A stretch of 39,763 nt of DNA, taken from a bacterium (GTDB lineage Bacteria > JAJVIF01 > JAPKYR01). Each line of letters begins with the position of its first letter. Within the stretch, counting starts at the first letter, position 1. Below the pieces are notes generated by a model. It saw only the letters and a list, made by a program, of their open reading frames with translations. It made no database searches and had not been told where the DNA came from. Positions 1 through 7,549 of the stretch are shown in pieces. Both the position numbers and the translations under genes were made by a program. The stretch spans positions 1-39,763 of the forward strand of contig JAPKYR010000186.1 of the NCBI GenBank assembly GCA_026394215.1, in the 5' to 3' direction.

Positions 1-1731
1 TACGAATGGGACTTGAATAACGACGGCACATACGATGCAACCGGCGAGAATATCGATTACACATGGACTTCACCAGGACCTTACTTAGTTCAACTCAGGA
101 TTACGGATGATGAATCGCAGACGGACATTCTTGATACGCCTCTCAGTGTGGAGATAACCTCGCGAAATCCCATCGCTGTCGCCGAAGCCGATCCAAACCC
201 GCAAATTGTTAATCTTCCAGTCAGTTTTTCGGGATCGGGTTCAAACGATCCCGATGGCGGGACCATCCAGCTTTTTGAGTGGGACTGGGATAATGACGGA
301 ACTTATGATGAAACCGGCGAGAATGTCGATCACACATGGACTTCACCGGGGACTTACTTAGTCCAACTTCGGGTCACCGACGATGAAAGCGAAACCGACA
401 CGCTGGATGAACCTGTGGAAATCGTTATTTTTTCTACATCAGGGATCCTTATGTGGGCTAAACGCGCCGGAGGAAGTACTACTGACAAGGTCTATGGAAT
501 CACGACACTTTCGGACAACTCGACAGTCGTGACAGGATGGTTTACCGGATCAGCCACATTCGGACCGGGTGATCCGAACCAGACAATCCTGACAGCCGCC
601 GATGGTTACGATATCTTCATCGCGCGATACAAACAGGACGGCACACTCGCCTGGGCGAAACGCGTGGGCGAACCGAACCAGACAATCCTGAATGCCGCCG
701 GATACGATATCTTCGTCGCGCGATATAACCCGGACGGTACACTCGCCTGGGCGAAACGCGCCGGAGGAGGTTCTTACTATAGCCTTGGTATCGCACCGCT
801 TGCTGACGATTCTGCAGTCATAACGGGAGGATTTTCCGGATCGTCCACGTTCGGACCGGGCGAGGCGCATCAGACAGTCCTGACTGCTACTTCCGGAGGG
901 ACCGATATCTTCGTCGCGCGTTACAACTCGGACGGCACACTCGCCTGGGCGAAACGCGCCGGGGGAAGTTATTACCAGGATTTGAGCTATGAAGTCACGG
1001 CGCTTGCGGACAATTCGACAGTCGTGACAGGAGCATATGGAATTTCAGCCACATTCGGACAGGGTGAGCCGAACGCGACAGTCCTGACTTCCATTGGAGG
1101 CACCGATATTTTCATCGCGCAATACAACGCGAACGGCACACTAGCGTGGGCGAAAAGCGCCGGAGGACCATTAAATGATTATGGTTCTGCAATCACGACG
1201 CTTTCGGACAGTACGACAGTCGTGACAGGTTGGTATGCCGGATCGGCCGTATTCGGAATGGGCGAGCCGAACCAGACAACCCTGAATGCAGTTGGAGGTT
1301 TCAATATCTTCGTCGCCCATTATAACCTGGACGGCACACTCGCCTGGGTTAAAGGCGCCGAAGGATCATTTGTCAATGAATGGGGCAATGGAATAACCAC
1401 GCTTTCGGACGATTCGACTGTAGTGACCGGAGGATATAATATATCGGCCACATTCGGACCGGGCGATCCGAACCAGACAGTTCTGAATTCCGCTGGAGGT
1501 TACGATATTTTCATCGCACGATACAACACGGACGGGACAATCGGCTGGGCGAAATCCGCTGGAGGACTATACCTCGATGAAGGCTCTGGAATCACGGCAC
1601 TTTCGGATGATTCGACAGTCATAACAGGAGTGTTTGAAGGATCGTCCACATTCGGACTTGGCGAGTCGGCCCAGACTATCGTTACTTCCGTTGGAGAGAG
1701 CGATATCTTTATCGCGCGGTATAATCCATAA
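1..1731 (+). CDS. Exported PKD-domain / SBBP-type beta-propeller protein (5' truncated by window)
   Basis: The frame is open from the first base, so the start lies outside the window. Residues 1-50 and about 52-140 are two PKD-type domains, with the cores DWDNDGTYDETGENVDHTW and GTYLVQLRVTDDES. From about residue 145 a beta-propeller-like array follows, each blade carrying WAKRAGG, an ITTLSDNSTVVTG strand, SATFGPGDPNQT and DIFIARYNPDGTLAW. Six full blades and one truncated blade are visible; the truncated one at 661-770 lacks roughly 40 residues. The protein stops shortly after the last blade with no sorting signal that I recognise. The family is typically extracellular or cell-surface, with a binding or structural role. 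Its substrate is unknown. Similar blades occur in the genes at 12119-14185 and 23509-26058. Confidence 0.85.
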   Translation, partial: YEWDLNNDGTYDATGENIDYTWTSPGPYLVQLRITDDESQTDILDTPLSVEITSRNPIAVAEADPNPQIVNLPVSFSGSGSNDPDGGTIQLFEWDWDNDGTYDETGENVDHTWTSPGTYLVQLRVTDDESETDTLDEPVEIVIFSTSGILMWAKRAGGSTTDKVYGITTLSDNSTVVTGWFTGSATFGPGDPNQTILTAADGYDIFIARYKQDGTLAWAKRVGEPNQTILNAAGYDIFVARYNPDGTLAWAKRAGGGSYYSLGIAPLADDSAVITGGFSGSSTFGPGEAHQTVLTATSGGTDIFVARYNSDGTLAWAKRAGGSYYQDLSYEVTALADNSTVVTGAYGISATFGQGEPNATVLTSIGGTDIFIAQYNANGTLAWAKSAGGPLNDYGSAITTLSDSTTVVTGWYAGSAVFGMGEPNQTTLNAVGGFNIFVAHYNLDGTLAWVKGAEGSFVNEWGNGITTLSDDSTVVTGGYNISATFGPGDPNQTVLNSAGGYDIFIARYNTDGTIGWAKSAGGLYLDEGSGITALSDDSTVITGVFEGSSTFGLGESAQTIVTSVGESDIFIARYNP

Positions 1732-1770
1732 ACTTCCCCTGGTACTAAATATGGGGCAGCTTATTTTATA

Positions 1771-1808
1771 TCCGATTATGAAGTCATAATCGGATTTTTA
1801 TTTTGTTG
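1771..1808 (+). terminator. Rho-independent terminator after the PKD/propeller gene
   Basis: An 11-bp perfect stem (TCCGATTATGA / TCATAATCGGA) with a two-base loop is followed directly by TTTTTATTTTG. It lies 40 bases past the stop codon at 1731 and fits a standard intrinsic terminator. The minus-strand carboxylase operon converges on it from the other side. Confidence 0.85.
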
Positions 1809-1956
1809 TGCTTAACCCGGTGGTAATACCAATTCCACTTGAAAAATCATGATTGAGCGGATTTTGTTTATCTGAACCGCGGCATAAACAATCCTGCGAA
1901 AAAAGTGTTTTCAAAAACCATTTGTTTTGTGGAATTGGTCTTAGAACGATAAAATA

Positions 1957-2481
1957 TTATCCAATTATCATAAGCGGCTGGTTTTCAAGAACGTTCTGCT
2001 GTTCCTTCACCAGAATTTCCTTGACGACGCCGTCCCGAGTGGCTAGGACCTCATTCAGCATTTTCATCGCTTCCATCTTGCATACAGTATCGCCCTTCAC
2101 GATCGTGTCCCCGACCTTGACCATGATCTCCATTATCTGGCCGGGAAGATGGGCCGCGATGACGCTTTCTGTAGGACCAATTTGCGTTGCGGATTTTTTT
2201 GGGGTGAGTTGTTCGAGCGCGCTTGCGCGTTTTTTCGCGGTTCCATTTTTGGGAGGTTCCGATTTTTTCGGAAGCGGGGTAGGTGTCGCGGTAGTTTGCA
2301 CTCCGAGCGCCGATCCTGTCGCGGCGGCGATTACAGGGCTGAAATCCCGCACGCCATCATCGCCTGCGATAGCGACCTGGAACTCCCACCCGTCAACATC
2401 GACAACCGCCGTGTTACCGACAAGGCTCTTGACAGTCACACTATATGTATTTCCATTAACTAAAACCTGGTAACGCTGCAT
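1957..2481 (-). CDS. Biotin carboxyl carrier protein of an acyl-CoA carboxylase/decarboxylase
   Basis: A 174-residue carrier subunit that would shuttle carboxybiotin to the carboxyltransferase encoded upstream at 3192-4739. The C-terminal 75 residues form a biotinyl/lipoyl domain with the classic motif CKMEAMKM; Lys140 would carry biotin. The N-terminal half has a short beta-rich segment (MQRYQVLVNGNTYSVTV), as in MmdC/OadA-type carriers, then a Pro/Ala/Lys-rich linker (about 62-100). I chose the start at 2481 rather than the longer 2556 frame, because homologous carriers begin with a short M-K/R-x-[FY]-x-V-x-V-N-G strand and the extra 25 residues do not look protein-like. It is the last gene of a four-gene minus-strand operon. 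No biotin carboxylase subunit is in the window, so propionyl-CoA carboxylase and methylmalonyl-CoA decarboxylase cannot be separated. Confidence 0.9.
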   Translation of the reverse strand: MQRYQVLVNGNTYSVTVKSLVGNTAVVDVDGWEFQVAIAGDDGVRDFSPVIAAATGSALGVQTTATPTPLPKKSEPPKNGTAKKRASALEQLTPKKSATQIGPTESVIAAHLPGQIMEIMVKVGDTIVKGDTVCKMEAMKMLNEVLATRDGVVKEILVKEQQNVLENQPLMIIG

Positions 2482-2507
2482 TTTTAAAGTCCCCGGTTCC
2501 TGAATTC

Positions 2508-2735
2508 TTACATGAACCACCTGTTTGTCATGCTGTGCCGACCCATCACAACCCATGCGGAGCCCGGCTGTATCCGGTGGATGCTCTCGGTATTTGCCTT
2601 ACCTTCCGCCTGAAGCGCAAGTTCAATTGAGACCGCAATTGATGCGGCCTGCTCCATTTCCTTTATCCGGTTTATCTGAACCTGTCCGGAAGGTTTCACT
2701 ATCGAAACCTGCCTGACGCTTGGATTCCATGTCAT
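2508..2735 (-). CDS. Small acyl-CoA carboxylase-operon protein B (75 aa, unknown)
   Basis: Not a family I can name with certainty. The ATG at 2735 overlaps the TGA of the upstream mini-ORF (ATGA arrangement), which argues for translational coupling, and the biotin carrier starts 26 bases after its stop. It has a predicted helix (EQAASIAVSIELALQAEG) and a C-terminal module HRIQPGSAWVVMGRHSM ending NRW. The module resembles the W-x(3)-GR segment seen in short accessory (epsilon- or gamma-like) proteins of biotin-dependent carboxylase operons. It has no transmembrane segment, unlike the gamma/delta subunits of Na+-pumping decarboxylases. The same helix-plus-RIQ-plus-W-x3-G design occurs in its neighbour at 2732-3013. 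Confidence 0.6.
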   Translation of the reverse strand: MTWNPSVRQVSIVKPSGQVQINRIKEMEQAASIAVSIELALQAEGKANTESIHRIQPGSAWVVMGRHSMTNRWFM

Positions 2736-3013
2736 TTAAGCGCCCTCCATTTACCGTGGGCCGCCTTCCATCCGGCAAGTTTACCCCACGTGTCCTGAAT
2801 TTGAAAACCCGACCTTTTGTAATTCATCTGAATGCGCGAACTTCCGGTCCATGGCGCCTCGACGGGTGAATTCGATGTTTGATTTATGCATGAGTTAGAT
2901 TCCAGAGCCAGCGTCAGCGCGGCTCCGATTGCGGCAGCAAGTGAACCGTCGCGCACGGATCGCGGGATCTGTGCCGTGCCGTTTGATGATCTATTTGTGC
3001 TCCGCTCTGACAT
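2732..3013 (-). CDS. Small acyl-CoA carboxylase-operon protein A (93 aa, unknown)
   Basis: A mini-ORF between the carboxyltransferase and protein B. Its stop TGA overlaps the start of protein B. A basic/polar N-terminus is followed by an Ala-rich helix (GSLAAAIGAALTLALES) and a C-terminal part SSRIQMNYKRSGFQ ... DTWGKLAGWKAA that matches protein B in design (RIQ, then W-x-x-x-G). This suggests an old duplication or two halves of one accessory subunit. The start ATG at 3013 has no clear Shine-Dalgarno sequence, and a 26-bp inverted repeat sits between it and the upstream gene, so the start is uncertain. A role in assembling or stabilising the carboxylase complex is inferred from context only. 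Confidence 0.55.
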   Translation of the reverse strand: MSERSTNRSSNGTAQIPRSVRDGSLAAAIGAALTLALESNSCINQTSNSPVEAPWTGSSRIQMNYKRSGFQIQDTWGKLAGWKAAHGKWRALK

Positions 3014-3037
3014 TTATCATTATTCCGGAAATCATTT

Positions 3038-3120
3038 ATGTAGGACAGGCTTTCCAGCCTGTTGCTGCCTGCCTTTAATGATCATGGTTTCAATAACAGG
3101 CTGGAAAGCCTGTCCTACAT
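3038..3120. repeat. Perfect 26-bp inverted repeat (REP-like) inside the carboxylase operon
   Basis: The arms at 3038-3063 and 3095-3120 are exact reverse complements, with core TAGGACAGGCTTTCCAGCCT, separated by 31 bases. Within each arm, AGGCT-TTCC-AGCCT is itself a short palindrome. It lies between the carboxyltransferase stop (3192) and the next start (3013). There is no T-tract, so it is more likely a REP/BIME-type mobile or mRNA-stability hairpin than an intrinsic terminator. Confidence 0.85.
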
Positions 3121-3191
3121 GGTTTTTAAAAATTTCAAGTATTTTCAACAGCCCCCGGTAAAGGCGCATCAGAATCCGGGAACAATCGGAA

Positions 3192-4739
3192 TTAAAGCGG
3201 GATGTTCCCGTGCTTCTTGGGCGGATTATGGTCCCTTTTTGTTTTGATGACATTGAACGTCTTTATAATATGCTGCCGCGTTACCGACGGCTTGATTACA
3301 TGGTCCACATACCCTTTCGATGCCGCGATATACGGCGTGGCGAAATGGCGGTTGTAATCCAGAATCAGCTCCTGGCGTTTTTCATTCGGATTTTCCGCCT
3401 CATCGATTTCTTTCTTGCGAATAATACTTACCGCGCCCTGCGATCCCATGACCGCGATCTCGGCGGACGGCCACGCGAACACCGCGTCAGCCCTGATATG
3501 GCGGGAATTCATTGCGCAGTACGCCCCACCGTACGCTTTCCTCGTGATAACGGTCATCTTAGGCACAGTCGCCTCTGCAAAAGCATAGATCAGCTTCGCG
3601 CCGTTACGGATAATCCCGCCATGCTCCTGATTCACGCCGGGAAGAAATCCGGGGATATCCTCAAGCACAAGAAGCGGGATATTGAATGCGTCGCAGAATC
3701 GCACAAATCGCGCGCCTTTAGTGCTCGAATTTATATCGAGACATCCGGCGAGATGATTCGGCTGATTCGCGATAATGCCGAACGTATAGCCCGCCATCCG
3801 CGCGAATCCAACCAGGATATTCCTTGCCCAGTGTTCGTGGACTTCGTAGAAATCGCCGTCATCGACCAGAAGGCGGATCACGTCCTTCATATCGTATGGG
3901 ATATTCGGGTCGTTCGGGATGATCTCGTCGAGGGCTGGCTCGGTTCTGTCCGCAGGATCGTCGGTCGGCGCGTACGGCGGTGAGTCCATGTTATTCGACG
4001 GGATAAAACTCAGCAACCGTTTTATTCCATTGAGACAGTCCTCATCGCTTTCGGACTCGAAATGCGCGACGCCGCTGATCTCGTTATGTACCGCAGCTCC
4101 GCCGAGCGATTCGAAATCGATATCCTCGTGCGTTACAGCCTTGATTACGGCGGGGCCGGTCACGAACATGTGCGACGTCCCGCTGACCATATAGATGAAA
4201 TCGGTAATTGCCGGTGAATAGACAGCACCGCCTGCGCACGGACCCATAATCGCGCTGATCTGCGGGATGACGCCGCTTGACATTACATTCTGCAGAAAAA
4301 TGTCCGCGTAACCCGCAAGCGACAGGACGCCCTCCTGTATTCTCGCGCCGCCGGAGTCATTTAATCCGATAACAGGAAGCCCGTTTTTCTGGCCGATGCT
4401 GTTAATCTTGACGATTTTCGATGCGAACATCTCGCCTAAGGAGCCTCCGAAAACGGTGAAATCCTGGCTGAATATCGCGACAGGGCGTCCGTTGACTGTC
4501 CCGGTTCCGGTCACGACGCCGTCGCCGTACGGTCGGTTTTTGAACATCCCGTAATCGTGGCACTGATGGCGGACGTATTTATCGACTTCCTCGAAACTGC
4601 CCGAGTCGAGAAGATAGTCGATACGCTCGCGAGCGGTCCATTTTCCGGATGAATGCTGTTTGTCGATACGGTTCTGCCCGCCGCCAAGCTCCGATTCGGA
4701 GGATAGCGCATCCAGCTCTTCTATTCGATCTTTAACCAT
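3192..4739 (-). CDS. Acyl-CoA carboxyltransferase subunit (PccB / MmdA family)
   Basis: A 515-residue carboxyltransferase, the usual length for PccB/MmdA. It moves CO2 between biotin and an acyl-CoA, probably propionyl-/methylmalonyl-CoA. Both crotonase-fold halves are present. The N-half has GDGVVTGTGTVNGRPVA, LNDSGGARIQEGV and the oxyanion glycine motif GPCAGGAVYSPA. The C-half has DINSSTKGARFVRFCDAFN, DIPGFLPG, RKAYGGAYCAMNSRHIRAD and AEIAVMGSQGAV. The residue after GGAY, which is linked to acyl-CoA choice in characterised PccB/AccB enzymes, is Cys here. The start at 4739 has GAGGT eight bases upstream. It is first in the operon, followed by two mini-ORFs and the biotin carrier. Whether it runs as a carboxylase or as a Na+-pumping decarboxylase is open, since no OadB-like membrane subunit lies in the window. 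Confidence 0.92.
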   Translation of the reverse strand: MVKDRIEELDALSSESELGGGQNRIDKQHSSGKWTARERIDYLLDSGSFEEVDKYVRHQCHDYGMFKNRPYGDGVVTGTGTVNGRPVAIFSQDFTVFGGSLGEMFASKIVKINSIGQKNGLPVIGLNDSGGARIQEGVLSLAGYADIFLQNVMSSGVIPQISAIMGPCAGGAVYSPAITDFIYMVSGTSHMFVTGPAVIKAVTHEDIDFESLGGAAVHNEISGVAHFESESDEDCLNGIKRLLSFIPSNNMDSPPYAPTDDPADRTEPALDEIIPNDPNIPYDMKDVIRLLVDDGDFYEVHEHWARNILVGFARMAGYTFGIIANQPNHLAGCLDINSSTKGARFVRFCDAFNIPLLVLEDIPGFLPGVNQEHGGIIRNGAKLIYAFAEATVPKMTVITRKAYGGAYCAMNSRHIRADAVFAWPSAEIAVMGSQGAVSIIRKKEIDEAENPNEKRQELILDYNRHFATPYIAASKGYVDHVIKPSVTRQHIIKTFNVIKTKRDHNPPKKHGNIPL

Positions 4740-4837
4740 TCCGATGACCTCTAACTAAAAATTACCACCCTCTCGCTGCATAAATACAGGAAGTGAGGGG
4801 AAATCGTAACCTGAAAGAGGGGAAAATAGCAAATGCA

Positions 4838-4894
4838 ACGTGTCATTCGCTTCCAGCGAATGGTTAAGCGTGTCATGTGCTTCCAGCACATACC
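4838..4894. repeat. Tandem hairpins with compensatory stems in a 306-base intergenic region
   Basis: The gene-free stretch 4740-5045, between the divergent carboxylase and 5046 genes, holds two adjacent hairpins sharing the frame GTGTCAxxxGCTTCCAGCxxx. The first pairs CATTCGCT with AGCGAATG (4844-4862). The second pairs ATGTGCT with AGCACAT (4875-4891). The loop TCC and the inner GCT/AGC pairs are constant, while the outer pairs differ on both arms, so pairing is preserved. The spacing is 30 bases. I see no clear promoter in the rest of the stretch. Confidence 0.7.
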
Positions 4895-5045
4895 CCGAAT
4901 AAAACCGCTAAAAGCCCTGCCGCATCCGGCAATTAACAACCCGCTTTGTTGGATATTATTATTGGTGGTAATGTCCTTCGACATAGATCGTTTGAATCTC
5001 TGACGGTATGTCGCAGGCTGAATCGAGAGCGGTCTGGAGGATATC

Positions 5046-5342
5046 TTGTCCGAGATCGGAAGAAGAGTTGCGATTATTTTCGGCGGGGGCGCTTTTACAA
5101 TAAGCGTTCTTGTCGGCGTTATTTCCAACAGCGACCTGATGTATACCTGCGTGCTGGGACTTCTTGCGGGGATTTTTTTCGGAACCGGCGGATTATTGAT
5201 CGGCAACCTGGCCGAAAAATATGTCTACCAGGCAGCCCAGCGTGAAGTTACGCGTCGCGCAATGGAACAAAAAATCGCTCAGGAACTTATCGGGGAAAAA
5301 GGACCGGATGAAACCGAAGAGGGATCGCAGGACGAAAATTGA
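5046..5342 (+). CDS. Small two-TM membrane protein upstream of a sigma factor gene
   Basis: A 98-residue protein of no family I recognise. The TTG at 5046 is chosen because GGAGG stands five bases upstream and the frame gives a clean membrane protein. Residues about 8-25 (IIFGGGAFTISVLVGVIS) and 31-54 (a Gly-rich stretch, LLAGIFFGTGGLLIGNLA) are two transmembrane helices. The remaining 45 residues form a charged helix with an acidic tail. It is followed after 31 bases by the tail-anchored protein at 5374 and then by the FliA-like sigma gene, so these three probably form one transcript. A link to motility or sigma control is inference from position only. Confidence 0.75.
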   Translation: MSEIGRRVAIIFGGGAFTISVLVGVISNSDLMYTCVLGLLAGIFFGTGGLLIGNLAEKYVYQAAQREVTRRAMEQKIAQELIGEKGPDETEEGSQDEN

Positions 5343-5373
5343 TCTCAAGTCCAACGGTCCGGCTTAACCTGTT

Positions 5374-6468
5374 ATGGAAGATGGAATCGTGACATGCCTG
5401 GCGAATGAGATGGACGTGACTGAGGATCTCGCCCTGATAGCCGTTACCGAAGCCAACGGGGAGATCGATAAGGCGCGCGAGATTGTCAAGGGGCTCATCC
5501 CACGCTATCTTTTCATCAAGGTTAAATTTATCGCAATCCGAAAAGAACAGGCAGGCTTGATTTTCCTTCTCACCGAAAAAGGCAGGCCGGATTTCATTCT
5601 CTTCCGTGCTATCGCCGAAACGGACACCGCATGGGTCAACAGCCATCCGGTTAATGTGCCACCGGCCAATTTTTTCAACACGATCAGGAAATATTTCACG
5701 GAGCAAACGACCGGACCCAAATTATTCGACTCACAGCAAATGCGCGCAGAAATTGCCAAAAGACTGAACGCTTCAGCGCTACAGTACCTTTTCTCGCTAT
5801 GGGACCAGCCGAAAACCGAGTTAATTCCCGAATCCATTCCATCTGAAGAAGTAACCAATCAGGTCGGCCCGATCATCAATGACCTGATTTCCAGGTTACT
5901 TGAAGACATTTTTATCGACAAAATCAAAGTCGATCTCGATTATGATTTTATGACGGATAAGAATTTCAGGACAATTGCCCAGGAACTTGGCCTCGAAACC
6001 ACAACATACAGCGCAGTTTTATCCCAGGAAGATCCGGAACATGCCGAGGGTTTGAAAGTATCTCTTAAAGGCCAGTTCATGATCGATCCCGTAAACGGCA
6101 TTCCTTCCCAGGAACTCAAAGTAAATGACAGCGCCTATGTGGAAGTCCTCGATCGCAGCGAATTAGGCGTATCAATCGGCAAATTAATAGGCGCATACAG
6201 GATGGGCATGTGGCGTCCGGTTCGATGCAGAATTGAAGAAATAGTCCAGCTTACCGGCGAACGATGGAGATTCCGTCTGAAGGTCACAAAGGGGATTTTT
6301 GTCGATGTGCTGTCTTACGAGAACATCCTGGTCAGGAATAAACCTTACACCAGGAGAATTACTCCCGTGAAAGCAGCCGAGGAAAAAAGCGAAATGAACT
6401 TTATGCCTCTCCTCGTGGGAATAGTCGTCATGATAGCCATAATCGTTCTTCTTGTAATATTGTTATAG
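5374..6468 (+). CDS. Unknown protein with UBA-like N-terminus and C-terminal membrane anchor
   Basis: 364 residues, not recognised. The first 40 residues contain MDVTEDLALIAVTEANG followed by EIDKAREIV, the pattern of a UBA/EF-Ts-like three-helix domain. Residues 45-115 form a compact alpha/beta region. The middle (about 150-300) is mixed and ends in a beta-rich module (AYVEVLDRSELGVSIGKLIG and RPVRCRIEEIVQLTGERWRF). The last 24 residues form one hydrophobic helix (LLVGIVVMIAIIVLLVILL), so the protein is probably a tail-anchored membrane protein with its bulk in the cytoplasm. An in-frame TAA just upstream (5365) excludes a longer start; no good ribosome site is seen, and ATG 5410 is an alternative. 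It lies 73 bases before the sigma gene. Confidence 0.75.
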   Translation: MEDGIVTCLANEMDVTEDLALIAVTEANGEIDKAREIVKGLIPRYLFIKVKFIAIRKEQAGLIFLLTEKGRPDFILFRAIAETDTAWVNSHPVNVPPANFFNTIRKYFTEQTTGPKLFDSQQMRAEIAKRLNASALQYLFSLWDQPKTELIPESIPSEEVTNQVGPIINDLISRLLEDIFIDKIKVDLDYDFMTDKNFRTIAQELGLETTTYSAVLSQEDPEHAEGLKVSLKGQFMIDPVNGIPSQELKVNDSAYVEVLDRSELGVSIGKLIGAYRMGMWRPVRCRIEEIVQLTGERWRFRLKVTKGIFVDVLSYENILVRNKPYTRRITPVKAAEEKSEMNFMPLLVGIVVMIAIIVLLVILL

Positions 6469-6541
6469 ATTAGCAATTGATTTTTACCATCAAACAGGTT
6501 AATGTGACTTAAACCTGCCAAAAACAGGCGATTGAAACTCT

Positions 6542-7333
6542 ATGCCACCAGACACCGACGTAACGGAACTCGCCCGCGCCTCAAGGCTCCAGTCTCTCTG
6601 GAACCGCTTCCTTAATAATGGAAGCCCCGAAGCCCGTGAAGAGCTTTCGATGAACTATATTTACCTGGTCGGCTATATTTACGGCCGTATCGCGATCAAC
6701 CTCCCCCCCCATATCGATCGCGAAGACCTTGAACACCAGGGAATTATCGGGCTTCTCGCCGCCCTCGACAATTTCGATCCCGGCAAAGAGGTCAAATTCG
6801 AGACCTACGCCTCGATCCGTATCCGAGGCTCGATTATCGACTACCTCCGCAAGCAGGACCTCCTCTCGCGCCCGTTAAGAAAACGAGCGGCGGAAATCGA
6901 ACGCGCAGCCGAGGAATATCAGAAAAAAATCGGCAGAGTCCCGTCCGTCTTCGATCTCGCCGACGCCATGAATACCACGGTCGACGAAATCTCCGACAAC
7001 CTCTGGAAAAGCAGCAACTCGTTTATCATCTCGCTCGAGAAGGAATTGTTCGACGATGATGAGGGCGCGGGGTCTACGGTCGGCGAAAATCTGGCCATCG
7101 CCATTCCCGATCCATACGACGAGACCGAAAAACGCGACCTCCTCGAATGCATGGCGCGGGCTATCGAGGACCTTCCCGAAAAAGAAAAGCAGATAATCGC
7201 GCTTTATTATCATGAGGAACTGACGCTGAAGGAAATCGGCGCCACGCTTGGAATATCGGAATCGCGTGTCTGCCAGATCCATTCAAGGGCAGTATTTAAT
7301 CTGAGGCAGAAGATGCAGATAGTGGTGAGGTGA
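6542..7333 (+). CDS. fliA: RNA polymerase sigma factor, FliA/WhiG (sigma-28) family
   Basis: 263 residues with the three-domain layout of sigma-28 factors. Region 2 (about 20-105) has NLPPHIDREDLEHQGIIGLL, FETYASIRIRGSIIDYLRKQ. Region 3 (about 110-180) has RKRAAEIERAAEE and GRVPSVFDLADAMN. Region 4 (about 200-258) has LPEKEKQIIALYYHEELTLK, EIGATLGISESRVCQIHSRA. Region 1.1 is absent, as in the family. It would direct polymerase to flagellar/chemotaxis-type or other alternative promoters. No flagellar structural gene or anti-sigma FlgM lies in the window, so the regulon is unknown. The codons for LPP contain a C8 run (6713-6720), a possible slippage site. The start ATG 6542 has no strong Shine-Dalgarno sequence. 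Codon use is strongly C-ending, unlike the preceding gene. Confidence 0.92.
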   Translation: MPPDTDVTELARASRLQSLWNRFLNNGSPEAREELSMNYIYLVGYIYGRIAINLPPHIDREDLEHQGIIGLLAALDNFDPGKEVKFETYASIRIRGSIIDYLRKQDLLSRPLRKRAAEIERAAEEYQKKIGRVPSVFDLADAMNTTVDEISDNLWKSSNSFIISLEKELFDDDEGAGSTVGENLAIAIPDPYDETEKRDLLECMARAIEDLPEKEKQIIALYYHEELTLKEIGATLGISESRVCQIHSRAVFNLRQKMQIVVR

Positions 7334-7334
7334 G

Positions 7335-7353
7335 AGAAGGCGTCCGGCCTTCT
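7335..7353 (+). terminator. Possible weak terminator hairpin after the sigma gene
   Basis: AGAAGGC (7335-7341) pairs with GCCTTCT (7347-7353) directly after the sigma stop codon, but only TTAAA follows, not a T-run. It may end the transcript weakly or protect the 3' end. The rest of 7354-7549 holds nothing I can identify. Confidence 0.35.
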
Positions 7354-7549
7354 TAAACATTACACTGACATTCTGTCTGCAATCCCCTGCTTGCGATATT
7401 CCCAATTAATATGCAAAATATGTCCAGGATTTGGACAAGGCAAGTGATTTGGATGGAAGCGTAAGAAAATCATTTATGGAATCTGGCATCGGAGATGCGG
7501 GGCTACGTTATTTGACAGGCATTGATAGTCAATAAATAAATATTATTCC

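Noticed and set aside
1853-2473. 206-codon plus-strand frame
   Set aside because: Opposite strand of the biotin carrier gene, whose EAMKM motif is clear.
4751-5206. 151-codon minus-strand frame in the intergenic region and gene 5046
   Set aside because: It overlaps the well-started membrane gene on the other strand and reads through the tandem hairpins; composition is not protein-like.
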